In this document: positions 1 to 12,415 of the stretch, in pieces
Layout: each line of letters begins with the position of its first letter
Position numbering within the stretch: the first letter of the stretch is position 1
Origin: Mytilisepta virgata
Taxonomy: Eukaryota; Mollusca; Bivalvia; Mytilida; Mytilidae
Direction of reading: 5' to 3'
DNA: 64,000 nucleotides
Assembly: GCA_028015205.1 (NCBI GenBank)
Contig: CM051516.1
Span: forward strand, 27,394,593-27,458,592
The notes under the pieces: generated by a model
What the model saw: only the letters and a program-made list of their open reading frames with translations
What the model was told of the DNA's origin: nothing
Databases searched by the model: none
Program-made: the position numbers and the translations under genes

Positions 1-1768
1 TATTTTAGACACAGGTATAATACCCGAAAGCTGGTTGACTGGAATTATGATAGCTATTTATAAAAATAAAGGCTCCAAAGACGATCCCAACATGTACAGG
101 GGAATTACATTGAACTCATGTTGTAGCAAAACTTTTTCTGCGGTCCTGAATAACAGACTTAATAAATTTTCAGAACAAACTAATCTCATTTCTAATGCAC
201 AGGCAGGTTTTCGCAAAGGGTTTTCAACAATTGATAATATCTTTGTTTTATATTCGCTATTAACAATTTATTTTTCTTTTGGTAAAAAATTGTTTTGTAC
301 TTTCGTAGATTTCAAAAGTGCCTTTGATACGGTCTGGAGGGCTGGATTATGGCAAAAATTGTTAAAATCGAAAATTAAAGGAAAAATATTTAAAGTAATT
401 TTTAATATGTATCAGAATATCAAAACCTGTGTCAAATTAGGAAATGAATATTCAGACTTTTTTATTTCATATGCTGGTGTTAAACAAGGAGAAAATTTGT
501 CTCCTTTTCTATTTTCCTTATTTTTAAATGATTTAGAGACTTTCTTTACTGCAAACGATGTAGAACCACTTGGTGATTTATCTCTTTTATGTCAAGAAAA
601 ATTGCAGATATTTGTAAAACTGTTCATTATATTATATGCTGACGACACTGCACTATTGTCCGAAACTGCAGAGGGGTTACAAAAATCACTTGATGTTTTT
701 GAAAAATATTGTGAAGAATGGCGACTTCAGGTTAACATTAGTAAAACAAAAGTTGTTGTTTTTAGTAAAAGGAAATTTAGACCCAGAAATGCATTTGAAA
801 TTAATGGAGAAGAAATTGAGATTGTAGATTCTTACACTTATCTTGGCATACTCTTTAATTTTAATGGTAATTTTTGTAAAGCAAGGAAAAAGTTGGTTGA
901 TCAATCCCAAAAGGCTTTATACGCTCTCCGCAGAAAAATTAAAAACATTTCCATCCCCGTCGATTTACAGTTAAAATTATTTGATTTTTTAGTTAGCCCA
1001 ATTTTATTGTATGGATCAGAAATATGGGGTTTTGAAAATACAGACATTATCGAAAAAGTACATTTACAGTTTTGTAAAAGCATTTTAAAGGTGAGAAATA
1101 GCACCCCAAACTACATGGTTTATGGAGAATTAGGCAGACTTCCTTTAAAGATAATGATTAAACGTAGATTTGTTGTATATTGGAACAGTTTATTGACGGA
1201 CAATAACAAATTATCGTCTATCATGTATAAAGTTATGTTTTCCATGCATTTGAGAAATCCAAATAAATTTAGGTGGATATCGTTTGCTAAATCCACCTTG
1301 GACGATATGGGCCTAAGTTTTATGTGGAATGATCAAATACCTATGGATAGAAATATATTGAAAAATCTTGTCGATCGACAGTTAAAAGATCAATTTATTC
1401 AAACATGGTTTTCAAATCTTAATAACTCTTCGAGAGTCGAATTTTATTTTGAATTTAAAAACGAGTTTATGTTAGAATCATATTTGTTAAAACTGAAACA
1501 AGGTGACATATACCAAATCGCAAAACTGAGGTGTTCAAATTTGAAAATACCCATGGAAACCGGTAGATGGACTAGAACACCAAAAGATCAGAGAATATGT
1601 CATCTTTGTGGACAGGGAATTGGAAACGAATTTCATTATCTCTTTTTATGTCAAAATGCAAATAGTAAAGAAATTCGAGAAAAATATATACCGAACTATT
1701 ACATTGTAAACCCACAAGGTTATAAATTAAAACGGCTTCTTACATACTGTCACAAAGAACTTTTATAA
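1..1768 (+). CDS. LINE ORF2, reverse transcriptase, 5' end outside window
   Basis: Non-LTR retrotransposon reverse transcriptase, which copies its own RNA into DNA at a nicked target. The frame is open to the left edge (upstream codons from base 2 read ILDTGIIPESW), so the true start and any endonuclease domain lie outside. Counting from the leucine codon at 35 (577 residues): the RT 'YRGITL' block is at 21-26; motif A 'VDFKSAFD' at 91-98 carries the first catalytic Asp; motif B 'GVKQGENLSP' is at 148-157; and the catalytic YADD box is at 201-204. Near the C-terminus C522, C525, H534 and C539 form a CCHC-type knuckle, as in many Jockey/CR1/I-group LINEs. There are no internal stops or frameshifts, so this copy is fairly young. 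I cannot assign the clade. Confidence 0.93.
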   Translation, partial: ILDTGIIPESWLTGIMIAIYKNKGSKDDPNMYRGITLNSCCSKTFSAVLNNRLNKFSEQTNLISNAQAGFRKGFSTIDNIFVLYSLLTIYFSFGKKLFCTFVDFKSAFDTVWRAGLWQKLLKSKIKGKIFKVIFNMYQNIKTCVKLGNEYSDFFISYAGVKQGENLSPFLFSLFLNDLETFFTANDVEPLGDLSLLCQEKLQIFVKLFIILYADDTALLSETAEGLQKSLDVFEKYCEEWRLQVNISKTKVVVFSKRKFRPRNAFEINGEEIEIVDSYTYLGILFNFNGNFCKARKKLVDQSQKALYALRRKIKNISIPVDLQLKLFDFLVSPILLYGSEIWGFENTDIIEKVHLQFCKSILKVRNSTPNYMVYGELGRLPLKIMIKRRFVVYWNSLLTDNNKLSSIMYKVMFSMHLRNPNKFRWISFAKSTLDDMGLSFMWNDQIPMDRNILKNLVDRQLKDQFIQTWFSNLNNSSRVEFYFEFKNEFMLESYLLKLKQGDIYQIAKLRCSNLKIPMETGRWTRTPKDQRICHLCGQGIGNEFHYLFLCQNANSKEIREKYIPNYYIVNPQGYKLKRLLTYCHKELL

Positions 1769-1978
1769 GAATCTTGCTTCATTTATTAGAAATCTCGCTA
1801 AAGTACTGTAAAACACCCAACTTTTTCCCGTTTAATTTATTTAAAGGTGTATTATATTTTGTATGGTATTGATACTTGTATTGTGGTTATATGTATTTGT
1901 GAATTGCTATGTAATTATATTGTCCTCTTGTACACCTATGTGTCTGAGGTTATCGATAAAGTTGTCTTGTCTTGTCGT
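1769..1978 (+). mobile_element. LINE 3' UTR and tail
   Basis: Sequence between the RT stop codon and a short TTGTC repeat tail (about 1965-1978). The segment at 1924-1960, from 'cctcttgtacacc' to 'gataaag', recurs almost unchanged at 57620-57654. There it ends in a TTC microsatellite. A conserved 3' end followed by a short repeat tail is what target-primed insertion leaves behind. Confidence 0.7.
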
Positions 1979-2829
1979 AAAAATACCGATTGTGGAAGCG
2001 GTACAAATTAATTCCAATACCAGGCGAATTCTTGAGAACGGTGAAATTGCAAACACGTTTAATCAAAAATAAAAGCTAGTAACGATATTTTTTTTAAAAG
2101 GATAATGAAGACCGTCTTCACTTGCTTGATATTTTTTTATTTCTTCCATAAAAATAAAAATTATGTTAGATGCGCAATCTGACGTGATATATATGCATTC
2201 GCGTTATTTACTAAGTTCAAAGGAATTGAGATGTTTAGTAAATTTATAACAGTGTACCCATGATCTAAGTGTGAAAAAAGGTGGCTTACGACGTGGTAAT
2301 ACCATGGAGGTAGTACACTGTACATTACAAAAATACCTAATTTAAACCAAATAACTTGCATACTATTTACTGTACAGATAATACGTTATTCTGAAACGAA
2401 TAAGTCTAAATATGCGTTTACACGACTATATGCTTTCGAATGGTTTTTGATAATGTAGAGGCATGTGAACGCACAATGCTATGTTTTGAAACGATTCGAA
2501 AAGGTTTTGCGTTGCGCGTAATAACTGTATGTCTGATCACACCATTATTTCTACCTTCAGGCGACGCAACAGCCTCTCCGGAGTCAACGTCATAACGACT
2601 ACAACCTCAGACAATTAGTCGGAGACGTAATGCAATGACAAGGGGCTGTTACCCTTGAAACAGTAAACAAATGAACACTAGATGGCGTTCAATTACTTCG
2701 CCTTGACCTTAACACGATTTAACCTTCTAGAAGCAAAACTTGCACTGGTCCAACAACGCCACGTTGTCAGACAAAATAGAAAATTTGACCGTGTGCAAAA
2801 CTTTAAAACTTTACTGCACATTAATGTTG

Positions 2830-3000
2830 AGGTATTTTTTTTCCATTGGATGTATTTCTGGTTGATTTTTATTGTGTGGATGTATTTCCGGTTGGTTTTT
2901 ATTGTGTGTCTTTTTGTGTGTTTTTTCCTGGCGTAGATCTATTAAAACTAGTTTAATCCCACCGCATACTATTTGTGCCTGCCCCGAGTATTGAATATTA
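2830..3000 (+). repeat. Dispersed mussel repeat B, copy 1
   Basis: T-rich lead with two 'ccggttg/ctggttg' phrases, followed by 'aaactagtttaatcccacc' and a 'gtgcctgccccgag' end. Related copies lie at 42070-42370, 54017-54110 and 56980-57150. I recognise the wording as a very common repeat in Mytilus, class unknown. The 84-residue frame over it is not a gene. Confidence 0.5.
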
Positions 3001-3042
3001 TGGTCACTGGCATGAATCTTTAGTTTCTCGGTCTTATTTGAT

Positions 3043-3199
3043 AATGAGAAACCAAAGTTAGTTATATTTTCCTAACGAATGTAGGTAAGGGAGATAATAA
3101 ATTTGTATCCCTTTTAGCCTCAGGACAAAAGGGAGATAATTTAATTATCTCCCTTACCTACATTGATTAGGAAAAGATAACTCACTCTGATTCCTCATT
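3043..3199. mobile_element. Foldback MITE-like hairpin
   Basis: Two arms of about 56 nt (3043-3098 and 3144-3199) are inverted repeats of each other with a few mismatches. The inner part 'gtaggtaagggagataat' pairs with 'attatctcccttacctac'. The short spacer has its own small hairpin ('tcccttttagcc' against 'ggacaaaaggga'). No ORF. Structure fits a non-autonomous foldback element; superfamily unknown. Confidence 0.65.
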
Positions 3200-6100
3200 G
3201 GATATAGTGTTGTTTCCAATGATTTAAACAAAGTTATTTGGTCTGGGCTATTTAGGGCTTGCCACATGGTGTGGGGTTTTCCTACTCATTGAAGATCGTT
3301 TATTTGTCTGTTCAAATCAGAAATGAGATTTTTCCTTCCTGTTAGTTTACTCCATATCCTTTCTTTCTCATATTTAGGCACGTGAGAATTGAAATAGACA
3401 ATAACCATTACCGATTTAAGGTGACAGAAAATTCATTTGGAAACACTTTTTATTGAATTAAAAGATACTTTCCAGATATACGACAATATATTCTAAAACC
3501 TTGATTCTAGTATATGTTCAACACTAAAATGTCTTCTAAATACTAGCAAATGTAAATATATGTATCAAAAGAAGCGAAAATGCAACAGCACTACGAATAT
3601 GCTTCAACGATGAAATATTAAAGAGAATGTATTTTTTTCGAAGCAAAAATATGTACATTCAATAGATACAATCAGCATAACTGTAGATTTTTCTAGTAAT
3701 TGGGGGCTATTCGAACAAAATTAGCAATTTTTTGATAACCAAGTTAAATAATAAATAACCTACCTTTTACCTTCTGTTACGATTTCTCAGCTATAGAAAA
3801 TATATTAATAATGAAATAAATATTTCAATATACAAGAAAAAAAGTTCATTAATGCCGAAATCATTTCGAACACACCCAGATTACACCAATCAATATGCCA
3901 AGATTAAAAAGAAAAGACAAGGAAGTATTGAAGATCCTTTTATTACGCTCTTAAATTCATTACAGACGCCAACAAGACACTCAATGAAATAACATATTGT
4001 ACAAAAATGAAGAAACATTGTGTCATTTTTTATATCTGAATATTTATTTTATTCTTTCTTTATTTATTTGATGTAGTGATGTCTTAAGTGTTGTTTCTTT
4101 TTGGTTTATAAGTGCTGTGACCTGAATACATACTGTTGAGTCTGTTCATATTATTCGTTGTTTATGAATAGAATGAGGCATTACGATAGTAAGGAGACAA
4201 ACCGAACAGCATGCCTGACATGAGAAGTCTATGATAATGAAAGTAACACAACAACGTATTGTCTTACCTGGTACAGTCAATGCTGTGTAGACTGAAAGAA
4301 ATTTCTTAAAATGAATTGTTTCATGCTTATTCTTAATAAAATATTCTTCAACATAATTCACAAACAAATAATGAATTCATTCTTCTAGAAACGAAATAGT
4401 TCCATTGCACTTTTTAATTTGTTGCTGTCGACATTTAAAACAATAGATTGCAGTCTTTTTTATTCAAATAGTAGAGTACTCTGCACAGAAGTACATTTAT
4501 GGGTATTGGTTGGAGAATGCTGTTTATAAATTCGATTTAACCAGATACAAATTTTCGTGATTTTTATGAATGTAGCAAAACCGTTAATTTAAGTATTAGA
4601 CTAAAAATTAAAGGTATATTTTTCGTGATTTATTAACGTTTAAAAATAGCAAAACCGCGAAATAGGATAACCCCGAAACAACCAATTTTCGATGAAACAC
4701 GAAGATGGGTACCCACGGGAATTAAAAAATCCACGTTGGATGCCAAACCAGTTTACGATGTAAAATACCGTTGCAAGAATGTTCAAGGGTCATACATTGT
4801 ATGTGATTATGTTTCTGACATAAAGCTAAAGTTTATCCGTCCAATTTTATGTTACCGGTAAATCAGCCACATTAATATTAAAGATTATACCAAAACGATT
4901 TTAATAAGTTTATTTTAATTAAAGTTAAATCTTCCATAAAATTTTATTTTTATATAAAAATTTTACTTTCTAGGATTTAGAAATTGATTTTTCAAAGAAT
5001 ATATCTATTTTAAGAAATCATATTTATTATAACTTGTTAATTTCTTTAAAATTCCAACCGTTAAAGTACAAATAATTCAATTACTTACCGATTTGTTAAA
5101 CTAATTCTTTAAACTCCCTAAAAACAAACATTCGTAGATTTGATGCGAATGAACTGACATATGAGATGCTAATTAAGTTTTTAAAATATTGATAAGAAAA
5201 GCTTTATCTAATTATGGTTTTTAAATGATTTATCTCTAATCGATAATCGTGGGGATTTAATTACCATGCGCTAGTCAAATTGTTCACTTTGAGAGGTTTC
5301 AGCCCACTTTGTGCCAATGAGAACCTTATCATGTGTCGTATTAGTGCTCTTAAAATGTTCGTCTGGGTCACTCAATGGAACGTGGTAGAATATAATTCTG
5401 TTTTGTGAATTAGCGAGCAACTGTTTGCTCTTTATTATATTGACAAATCGACATGCCTTTATGCTAAAATTATTCATATCACAATATGTACTTTAACAGG
5501 TTTTATAAATTGTTTTTTTTTTCTTAATTCATCAACTATTATTTCAGGTAATTTTAAAGAGTGTCTAGAATTTTCAAGGAAGATTAAAGTTCAATTTTCA
5601 CTGTCCTTTTGTCCCCGCGACTAGATGTTTTTACCTGTGTCCGCTGAACTCCTCTCCCAGAATCTTATAAAAATTCTATTAATTCTTTATTTTAAAGATA
5701 ATTTATCCATAATCAAGGTGTACAAATTACCATAATTATTCAAGAAATAACAGGCTGATTGACTTAGTTAATATTCGTGCAATTTTGCAGATAAGGTACA
5801 TTGTTTGTTGGCTTATCTCTTTTTGACAAAATTTCAGTTAGAACCTTTAAGTTTTAGAGATTATTTTTACATATACCAAAGGTGTTGATATCATTAGGAT
5901 TTAATATTATTCTATTTCTTTTTTGTTCAAGAAATAAAGGGGTCATGAATTTAGTCAATTTGTGCAAAAAATTTCACATTCTACAAATTTTTTTCTCGAG
6001 TTTTCAACTTCTAATATACCGTGTGTCCCATATACTTGGGCAACTGATTTCTCGGTGAAAATCTCTGAATATTCTGTAAATCTCAAATAACAATTCGGTA

Positions 6101-7160
6101 TATCCCAAAAATGAACATGGTTCAAAACATGTAGATTCAGCAACGTCATACTTAACGCAAAAACAAAGATGTGTACACAAAAACAATGGAAAATCCGTTC
6201 TTGTAAAATATTTGAGGCATTTCAGCAGTTGAAAAGACATGAAACAAGAGGTAGAATAAAACTTTTTACTTCCCTTTTAGTGAAATATTTGAGATATTTT
6301 TGGAAACAACTTTCAGTTTTAAAAAAGACACCTTTTTACATTAGAGATTATTGATATTATTTTGAATTAAGTGGGTTTTGTTTAATTTGGCAGTTATAAC
6401 GGGTGCTATAACATATGTCCGCGCGTAATTGCTTAATTTTTTTATAATATATGCAGCCATACTAAAGATTACTACGATTTCGACATTGTATTATCTAAAT
6501 AAAACGTTTTCAAATTCACATTTGATCATTCAGAAACAATATGATTTCATATACATTTGAAACTTATCTATTTTATTCTGAAATAATAAAAAGGCGAGAG
6601 AGCAAATTTTGTTGATGACGTTCTCTTGGGATCGCTACAGTGACTTCAACAACCAACCCAAAAATTACACTTTGCAAATTCAAGACAATCTATACCTCGA
6701 CATAAGCTTTTCTAATAATATTTAATTAAACTGTGTATATTCTGAACATAAACAGATTTTTTGTTAAAACGTCATTATTTTTTAACCATTTTCCTTTCTT
6801 TCTTTTTTTTTGTTGTTTTCTTTTGTTTGTCTTTTTTTTATAACAAAGCATTTTAATTAAAATCCAAATTTTAATTCTACTGAACTGTTCTCCAATCGGT
6901 TGGATTAGCTCTGGACTGTTTCAAAGATATTTAAAAATATATATATATAGAGGGTCTTAATTGTCCACGAGGTAAATATCCAACAGAGCATTCAGGTGGG
7001 TTATGATTTCTTTGTTAACACCTATGTTACATTTTACATTTGCATAGTTTTTGCTTTCATGACTTAGTTTCGGTTCATATAATTTTTTTCAAAGATTGTT
7101 TAGTATTTATTACATAATGTCCTATAGGTTCCTTCATCCTTAATAAGCCATTCCCATAAT
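3200..7160. other. AT-rich spacer without recognisable genes
   Basis: No frame of convincing length or composition. A degenerate direct duplication ('tttttcgtgatt' followed by 'agcaaaaccg') sits at 4552-4660. A minus frame at 5271-5477 (68 residues) has a somewhat coding-like composition but I do not recognise it. A short TA run is at 6938-6950. Confidence 0.5.
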
Positions 7161-7599
7161 CTTTCAGTACTCAATGACTATGTAAAATCTATTGAATCTT
7201 TGTGTTTGGACCGTTCCCATAACAAGTTTTCTCCTAACTGTTTTTCCCCAACATCTGATTATTAATGTCAAATACACTTTCTCATGAGTTTGTCTTGGCT
7301 TTGGAATTCGATTAATAATATTAATAAAAATTAATAAAAATGAATAAACATTATTTTTGTCCTGCATTTCGAACTTAGTAAGAGATAGATATTTTTTAGA
7401 ACCGATTACTGGAGAAGCATATAAAATTATCCGTAAATTATATACGAATGAATTATACAAAGTACTTGTTAAATGAATCCCCTGGTTCATTAACAAGAAA
7501 TACACAGGGATGAATCTCAGTGGGATCGTTGTACCATTGAGAGGTATTGTAAACAACATGTATTTGAATAAAAGAAGTATATTTGTTTAAAAAAAAAAA

Positions 7600-8005
7600 A
7601 AAGGCTTTGGAATTCGATCTTATGGAGTTTTTCCATTGTTTGGTCGCCTCGGTAGTCTTTTTCCGATATAAATTCAGACATATTCATCAGAAATATTTTT
7701 CTGACTTCTCAGCAATACCGATACTTTCTGAGCACCTGATGTCACTCCCAGTTTTTAATGGGATTTCACGTTGCTAGTGCTTTAGTTTATGTGCTGTCTT
7801 GTTCTATTTTTGTTTTGTTTATTATACGTTTTTTGTTCTTTTAGTTATACATGTATCCTTGTGCCGTTTGTTTGTTGTGTTCCATTCTCCTGACTTTGTC
7901 TTTTCCTTTGACTTCGAATTTCTGGATTTTTCCCACTGGTTTGTCGCTTCAGTATTCTCTCTACATACATGTATGTCCTTCAATCTTCTTGTGTTTATCA
8001 AGTAG
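7600..8005 (+). repeat. Dispersed mussel repeat A, copy 1
   Basis: The part at 7735-7960 is the reverse complement of 26088-26300 with modest divergence, sharing 'gctagtgctttagttt', 'gtgctgtcttgttct' and 'tgactttgtc'. Further copies are at 42830-43060, 55590-55720 and 58725-58830. A related phrase ('ttttcc...ggtttgtcgcctc') occurs twice inside this copy (7629 and 7926). The frames here are by-products of the repeat. Confidence 0.6.
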
Positions 8006-8454
8006 ATTTTGAATATAATCCTCCGAAATCCTTTTTCCAGGGAGTGTTGAAACCGACCAATACAGGTTTCATTTGGAAAAATTGGCTTTCTGTAATCTTC
8101 AAACGGTAGGTAGTTTTTTTTATTCCAGTCTGATTTTGTTATTATTATTTATTATGTTCTTGAAAGATTGATTAAAATTTTAAACAAAACCATTTGCCTA
8201 TGGATGATAAAACGTAGTGTAAATGTACTTTATGCAGAAAGTATTCGTCAATTCATCAGATATTTTTCATATAATATCCCCTAAACAGATATAACAATGT
8301 CTGGATTTATGAATGAGTGGAAACTCTTAAGGCCAGTTTTAAAAGTAATTCATCATTACTAGTACATATCCAAAAAAAAAACAATCATCAAATCTAAACA
8401 TGGCAAAAATGTCCGAGATGCAATATGTGATTTTTTTATATACTTTATAGAAAG

Positions 8455-8625
8455 AAGATATGCACATTTCGTCAATTTACAATTCTTCTGTTGGACTCAA
8501 AGCCGGAAGTGTTGAAATCAAAAACCAAAACCCAAAAATTTTGAAGAGATGTTCCAAAACGGCCAAAGGTTATCCGCAAACACAGCTATGCACGAAGGAG
8601 GTATCCTTTGATAATTTATGTGATT
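8455..8625 (-). mobile_element. Diverged retrozyme copy with decayed hammerhead
   Basis: Read against the 378-bp unit at 37393-38721, the order of landmarks is the same: a ribozyme-like block (8461-8510), then 'aaagccggaa', a run of 'aaaccaaaac' type, 'gccaaaggt', 'cagctatg', and 'ggtatcctttgat'. On the minus strand the core CUGAUGA aligns to CAGAAGA and is followed by a GAAAUG block. Two invariant core positions (U4, U7) are therefore changed and self-cleavage should be lost. Fragment only; boundaries approximate. Confidence 0.45.
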
Positions 8626-8639
8626 TTTAATACGCTTTA

Positions 8640-10540
8640 TATATATTGTATTTATATTTTAAATATATTTTAAAATATTCAACTACATTAAATATTTCAT
8701 TGGTAATTTAAAAAAATTCTTCATTAATTCATCCATGTGAAAAAGATGTAATACATTCTCATATGATCTGCTTCAAACGCTTTCGGTCTACATATGTGGT
8801 AAAACATGGATATATTTGTTCCGACGTCACAGACGCCCTAAAACACAGTAAAGCAAGCCGTATAAACCTTGAAATATAATAAAAATATTACTGTGTGTAT
8901 AGTACTGTTACACTGTATTATAATCCTTGGAAGAATCATATATTTTACAGTTTGAAATAGAACATGTTCTATTCTGTACGGCAAGGTTTATACGTCGTCA
9001 CATCTCTGACCAATCCGAGTAGACGGTTTAAGGTTAAACAGGGTCACCACCTTCATCAACACGTGCATGCAGGCACATGGTTAATATGGACCATAACATG
9101 ATAATCGGGTTCACCATATTCTGCAATTCATTAAATGCAACAATGTCCATCCTTATAAAGTTCTTCAATCCATTTGGATCTTTCAATGAAAGTTCTTGAA
9201 TTAATCCATGGTATGCCCCATTTTTTTTGTTTACCCATATTAGTTGTGTCTGCTAATCTAAGGTCTTACACACTGTCGCCCTAAGCCATTTTCTTCTATT
9301 ATTATTGCAGCAACAATCAGCAAAATACATGCAGGAATTATGATTTTTTTTTTCATTTTCAATAATATCCATTTTGGAGGAAATATGCAAATATTTGTTT
9401 ACAGTCATTAGAGTGGAGGAATGTAACTCTTGATATGTAGTTTGTACAGTTGAGGATTATGATACAAAAGTCGTAAATTTCAAGGTGTATACGGCTTGCA
9501 TTTCTGTGTGTCAGGGCCTTTACCGTCTCGCTTTATACATCTAAGTAACCCGCTGTGGATAGAAAATACGACTTGATAGTAATCCATGTGAATTCCAAGA
9601 GAAAAATATCTAAAACAAATCGCAAAAAAAAACTTTTCATAAGGGGGTATGGTATCATAGGGGTACCATATGGGGTCCTGTCCACGAATATCTATGATAG
9701 AGACACTTAAGAACAAAAGCTATGCAAAATTGTATTGTAAAATTTGAATTACTTCCCTTACAACAGCAGTCTTTGGCAAAACTTCGTACAAAGTAACAAA
9801 ATTTAATCAGAAACAAATTTTAAAAAAACTGTGCTCAAAACTGAAATTTCGCAGGACATATTTTAAGTGCAAAATTTCGAAAATAGAACATGCCGGTAGA
9901 TTTTTCAAAATAATTTATTTCATTTACCGTTCGTCAGTGTTCATACCCCCGCCCCGACAATGTGCGACCAACAATTACTGAGAATAAAGATGTGTTGAAA
10001 ACTAAACCATGTCCACAGAGCTCAAATCAGCCAAACATTTCCGTGAACATTAGATAGAAAAGGGTTTTTCTAGTCACTTGGAAACGTTTTCTCTCCGTGC
10101 ATAATTACTGTGCTTAGTGGACCACATTTCATTCAGTTGGAGTAAGTATCTAAAAAAATTTTACTCTATAATATTAATTACCAAATTTTGCCGATATGAA
10201 AAACACCTTAAGTTTTAAAATTATATTTGCTTCATTTTTTCATTATAGATGGAACAATGTATTTTTATTATTACAAAAATGTTGAAACGTATAGTATATA
10301 AATGCCAAAGAAAGTAGATCTCAAATGTTACCTTGTTAATGGGTTATTATGTAATAAAACAATTACGGTCTTTTGTAGGGGTCAATATGAATTTTGTAGG
10401 TCTCTTAAAACTCATATTCACCTCTAAAAGGCTATAATTGTATACTATGGTGTAAAAATGTACTATGAACTTAGAATCAGCTTTGATTGGGGCATAGATC
10501 GTTTTTATTGTGCTATAATTGAAATGAGCACCGTGTCCAA
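8640..10540. other. Spacer, no gene recognised
   Basis: AT-rich. A 13-nt inverted pair, 'cgtataaaccttg' (about 8860) and 'caaggtttatacg' (about 8983), spans about 135 bp and may be a worn MITE. No coding region stands out. Confidence 0.4.
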
Positions 10541-10556
10541 TGCCTAATATGCGATC

Positions 10557-10642
10557 GGTGATCATGTGCGATTGAGCCAGATGTGGGACCGGCGATCATG
10601 TGCGACTGACCCAGATATGGGGTCGGTGATCATGTGCGACGG
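10557..10642 (+). repeat. 34-bp tandem repeat, about 2.5 units
   Basis: The phrase 'gatcatgtgcga' recurs at about 10560, 10594 and 10628 with linked 'ccagatgtgggacc / ccagatatggggtc' spacers. Short minisatellite, no coding signal. Confidence 0.7.
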
Positions 10643-11225
10643 AGAACTCTGAGATAAATAAGTAAGTTGGTGTTAGCTTGCAGATTTCTTCAAATAATTA
10701 CTTATCTGAACAAAACAATTAATTTAGTGGAACACTGTGGTTATACAGGAGATGTTCAACCAATTATACAAGCGCAAATTGTCCTGGAAATCTTTAAACA
10801 CCCGACACTATCTTGTAAGGGTTGTCCAAATCTAAAAGCATCTTTGTTTTTGCACAATTACGTATTACCAACTGCAGTTTTTATTTTATCGATTTTAGCG
10901 ATTTTGTCGCTGCTTCAAATCCGTGTCTCCAGCCGCATATGATTACCGCATGCACCGTCCCCACATATGCCATTGGGCACGATGATGAATGTATTTCATA
11001 TTTACTTTCAACTTAAATTATATCAAATTAAAAAAAATGTGTATATGGTTTAGGGATTTGAAATTTTGTAATTATTCCACGTTCAGTGTAAATTTTTCAA
11101 AAGAAATAATAATCTTAAAAGTACTTCCCCCGATTTTAAGTGTAATAGAATATAATATTATAAATAATAAAATAATAATAATAACAAACATTGTGATCTT
11201 TCAACATCGCTGTCAAAGCAGCAAA

Positions 11226-11776
11226 TCACTTCTTTTTCAAAATTCCCATCATAGGATCACGGCCTGCTCGATTAAGTTTCTTCACTTGATCCCAGTGTGG
11301 GGAAACTGTAAATTTGCTCGGGTACAAGTTTCCAACGACTAAAACATCGATGTAAATAAGTTTACGTCCATATTCTGACCTTGACTTTGAGAATATTTTG
11401 CCAGTGTCACTATGGTATTCAAAAAACGGATTACATTTAATGTTTACACACTTCAGATTTTCCTGGCACCATTCAAACTGGCCATCTGACTGATCTATTA
11501 ATACCAAACGCATATACTGTTGGTCATTGTAGACATGGGCACACTCAAAGAAGAGGAACGGGATACGTTTTTGTTTTCCGGGTTCTCTAAGTATCCTTGT
11601 ATTCATTTCGGATTTTCTCTTAGGTAAATCGTCCTTCAGAAAGTCTTCTCTACGATACCTTTGCCACAGTGGTAAATTTTTGTTGTTTTGAAAACTTTTT
11701 TCTCTTTTCTTTTTAGTTCCTTTGCAACTGTTCTTTTGTTTTTCTTTTACCATATACATAGGTTCATTACGATGTT
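11226..11776 (-). CDS. Acidic-domain protein, exon 3 of 3
   Basis: Terminal exon of 551 nt encoding about 182 residues to a stop. The acceptor TTGATTTTAG leaves two bases that complete the phase-1 codon from either upstream exon, so the three exons join in frame to 1575 nt (524 residues). The first 50 residues are Lys/Arg-rich ('KGTKKKREK'), perhaps a nuclear localisation signal. The rest is globular, with 'RIPFLFFECAHVYND', 'LVLIDQSDGQFEWC' and a hydrophobic 'LIYIDVLVVGNLYP'. I do not recognise the fold or family. No poly(A) signal is seen within 200 nt; one AATAAA lies about 340 nt downstream at 10880-10885. Confidence 0.65.
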
Positions 11777-12159
11777 CTAAAATCAATAAGCCAAATTTGT
11801 ATTTTATACAAATCACAAATTATTTTCGAAGTTATTTTCAACTTTTTTATTTTAATTCAAAATACAAATTACGTGAAAAATTTCCTTTATTTTGATACTA
11901 AGCATAATGTTTTTTTTCAATTTAACGTTTTATACATGTAGGAAAATTAATTGAACCTTAAACATCTGATGGATTACGATTTTTTTTTTCTCGTGCTAAA
12001 TTCACACAGACAATATGTACGAATACCACTGCCAAAAAATAATATGATTGAACTGTGTCATCTGAACGTTTACATTAATTAAAATTTTGTAAAAATCTAT
12101 TTTAGTGCATGTATGGAACATTTAATTGAATGCTTGGTAGTAAAATATTCAAAAAGAAT

Positions 12160-12290
12160 TGGTAATTGGATATTTTTTAGTCTTTTCGTGCAAAAAGTTT
12201 TGATTTTTCCGGGTTCTCATTTTTTCAAAGGTAATTGGATAGTTTTTTCGTGCAAAACGTTTTGATTTTTCCGTTTTCGCGTTTCACAAA
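12160..12290. repeat. Tandem duplication, about 65 bp
   Basis: The phrase 'taattggata...ttttcgtgcaaaa(a/c)gttttgatttttccg' occurs twice, at about 12162-12222 and 12230-12282. The second copy overlaps the predicted end of exon 2 of the acidic-domain gene, which complicates that border. Confidence 0.65.
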
Positions 12291-12301
12291 TCGTACTGTA
12301 C

Positions 12302-12415
12302 CAAAGTTGTCGCCAATGCCTTCATTTGTTTCACCGTTTGCAACTATAATAAAATCATTGCAATTTCTGTATTCTTTACCATCTCCCTGTTTATTCATAT
12401 TCTCTTGATATTTAT
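12302..12415 (-). CDS. Acidic-domain protein, exon 2 of 3 (predicted)
   Basis: A 114-nt stretch (38 codons, phase 1 to phase 1) too short to stand out as an ORF. It is preceded by a good pyrimidine tract and acceptor (CTTCTTTTATTCTAG) and followed by GGTACAG as a modest donor. The reading frame that matches exon 1 is open and protein-like ('NDFIIVANGETNEGIGDNF'). The frame stays open past this donor into a small tandem duplication (about 12170-12290) before a stop, so the 3' border is the least certain part of the model. Confidence 0.5.

Noticed and set aside
7164..7559. 131-residue minus ORF
   Set aside because: AT-driven composition, no domain, next to a dispersed repeat and a poly-A stretch; no splice or promoter support.
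7664..7700. Possible extra hammerhead: CTGATGA on the minus strand near 7687
   Set aside because: No convincing stem II followed by GAAA at the required spacing; chance match in AT-rich DNA. The same applies to CTGATGA near 8256, 45652 and 63568.
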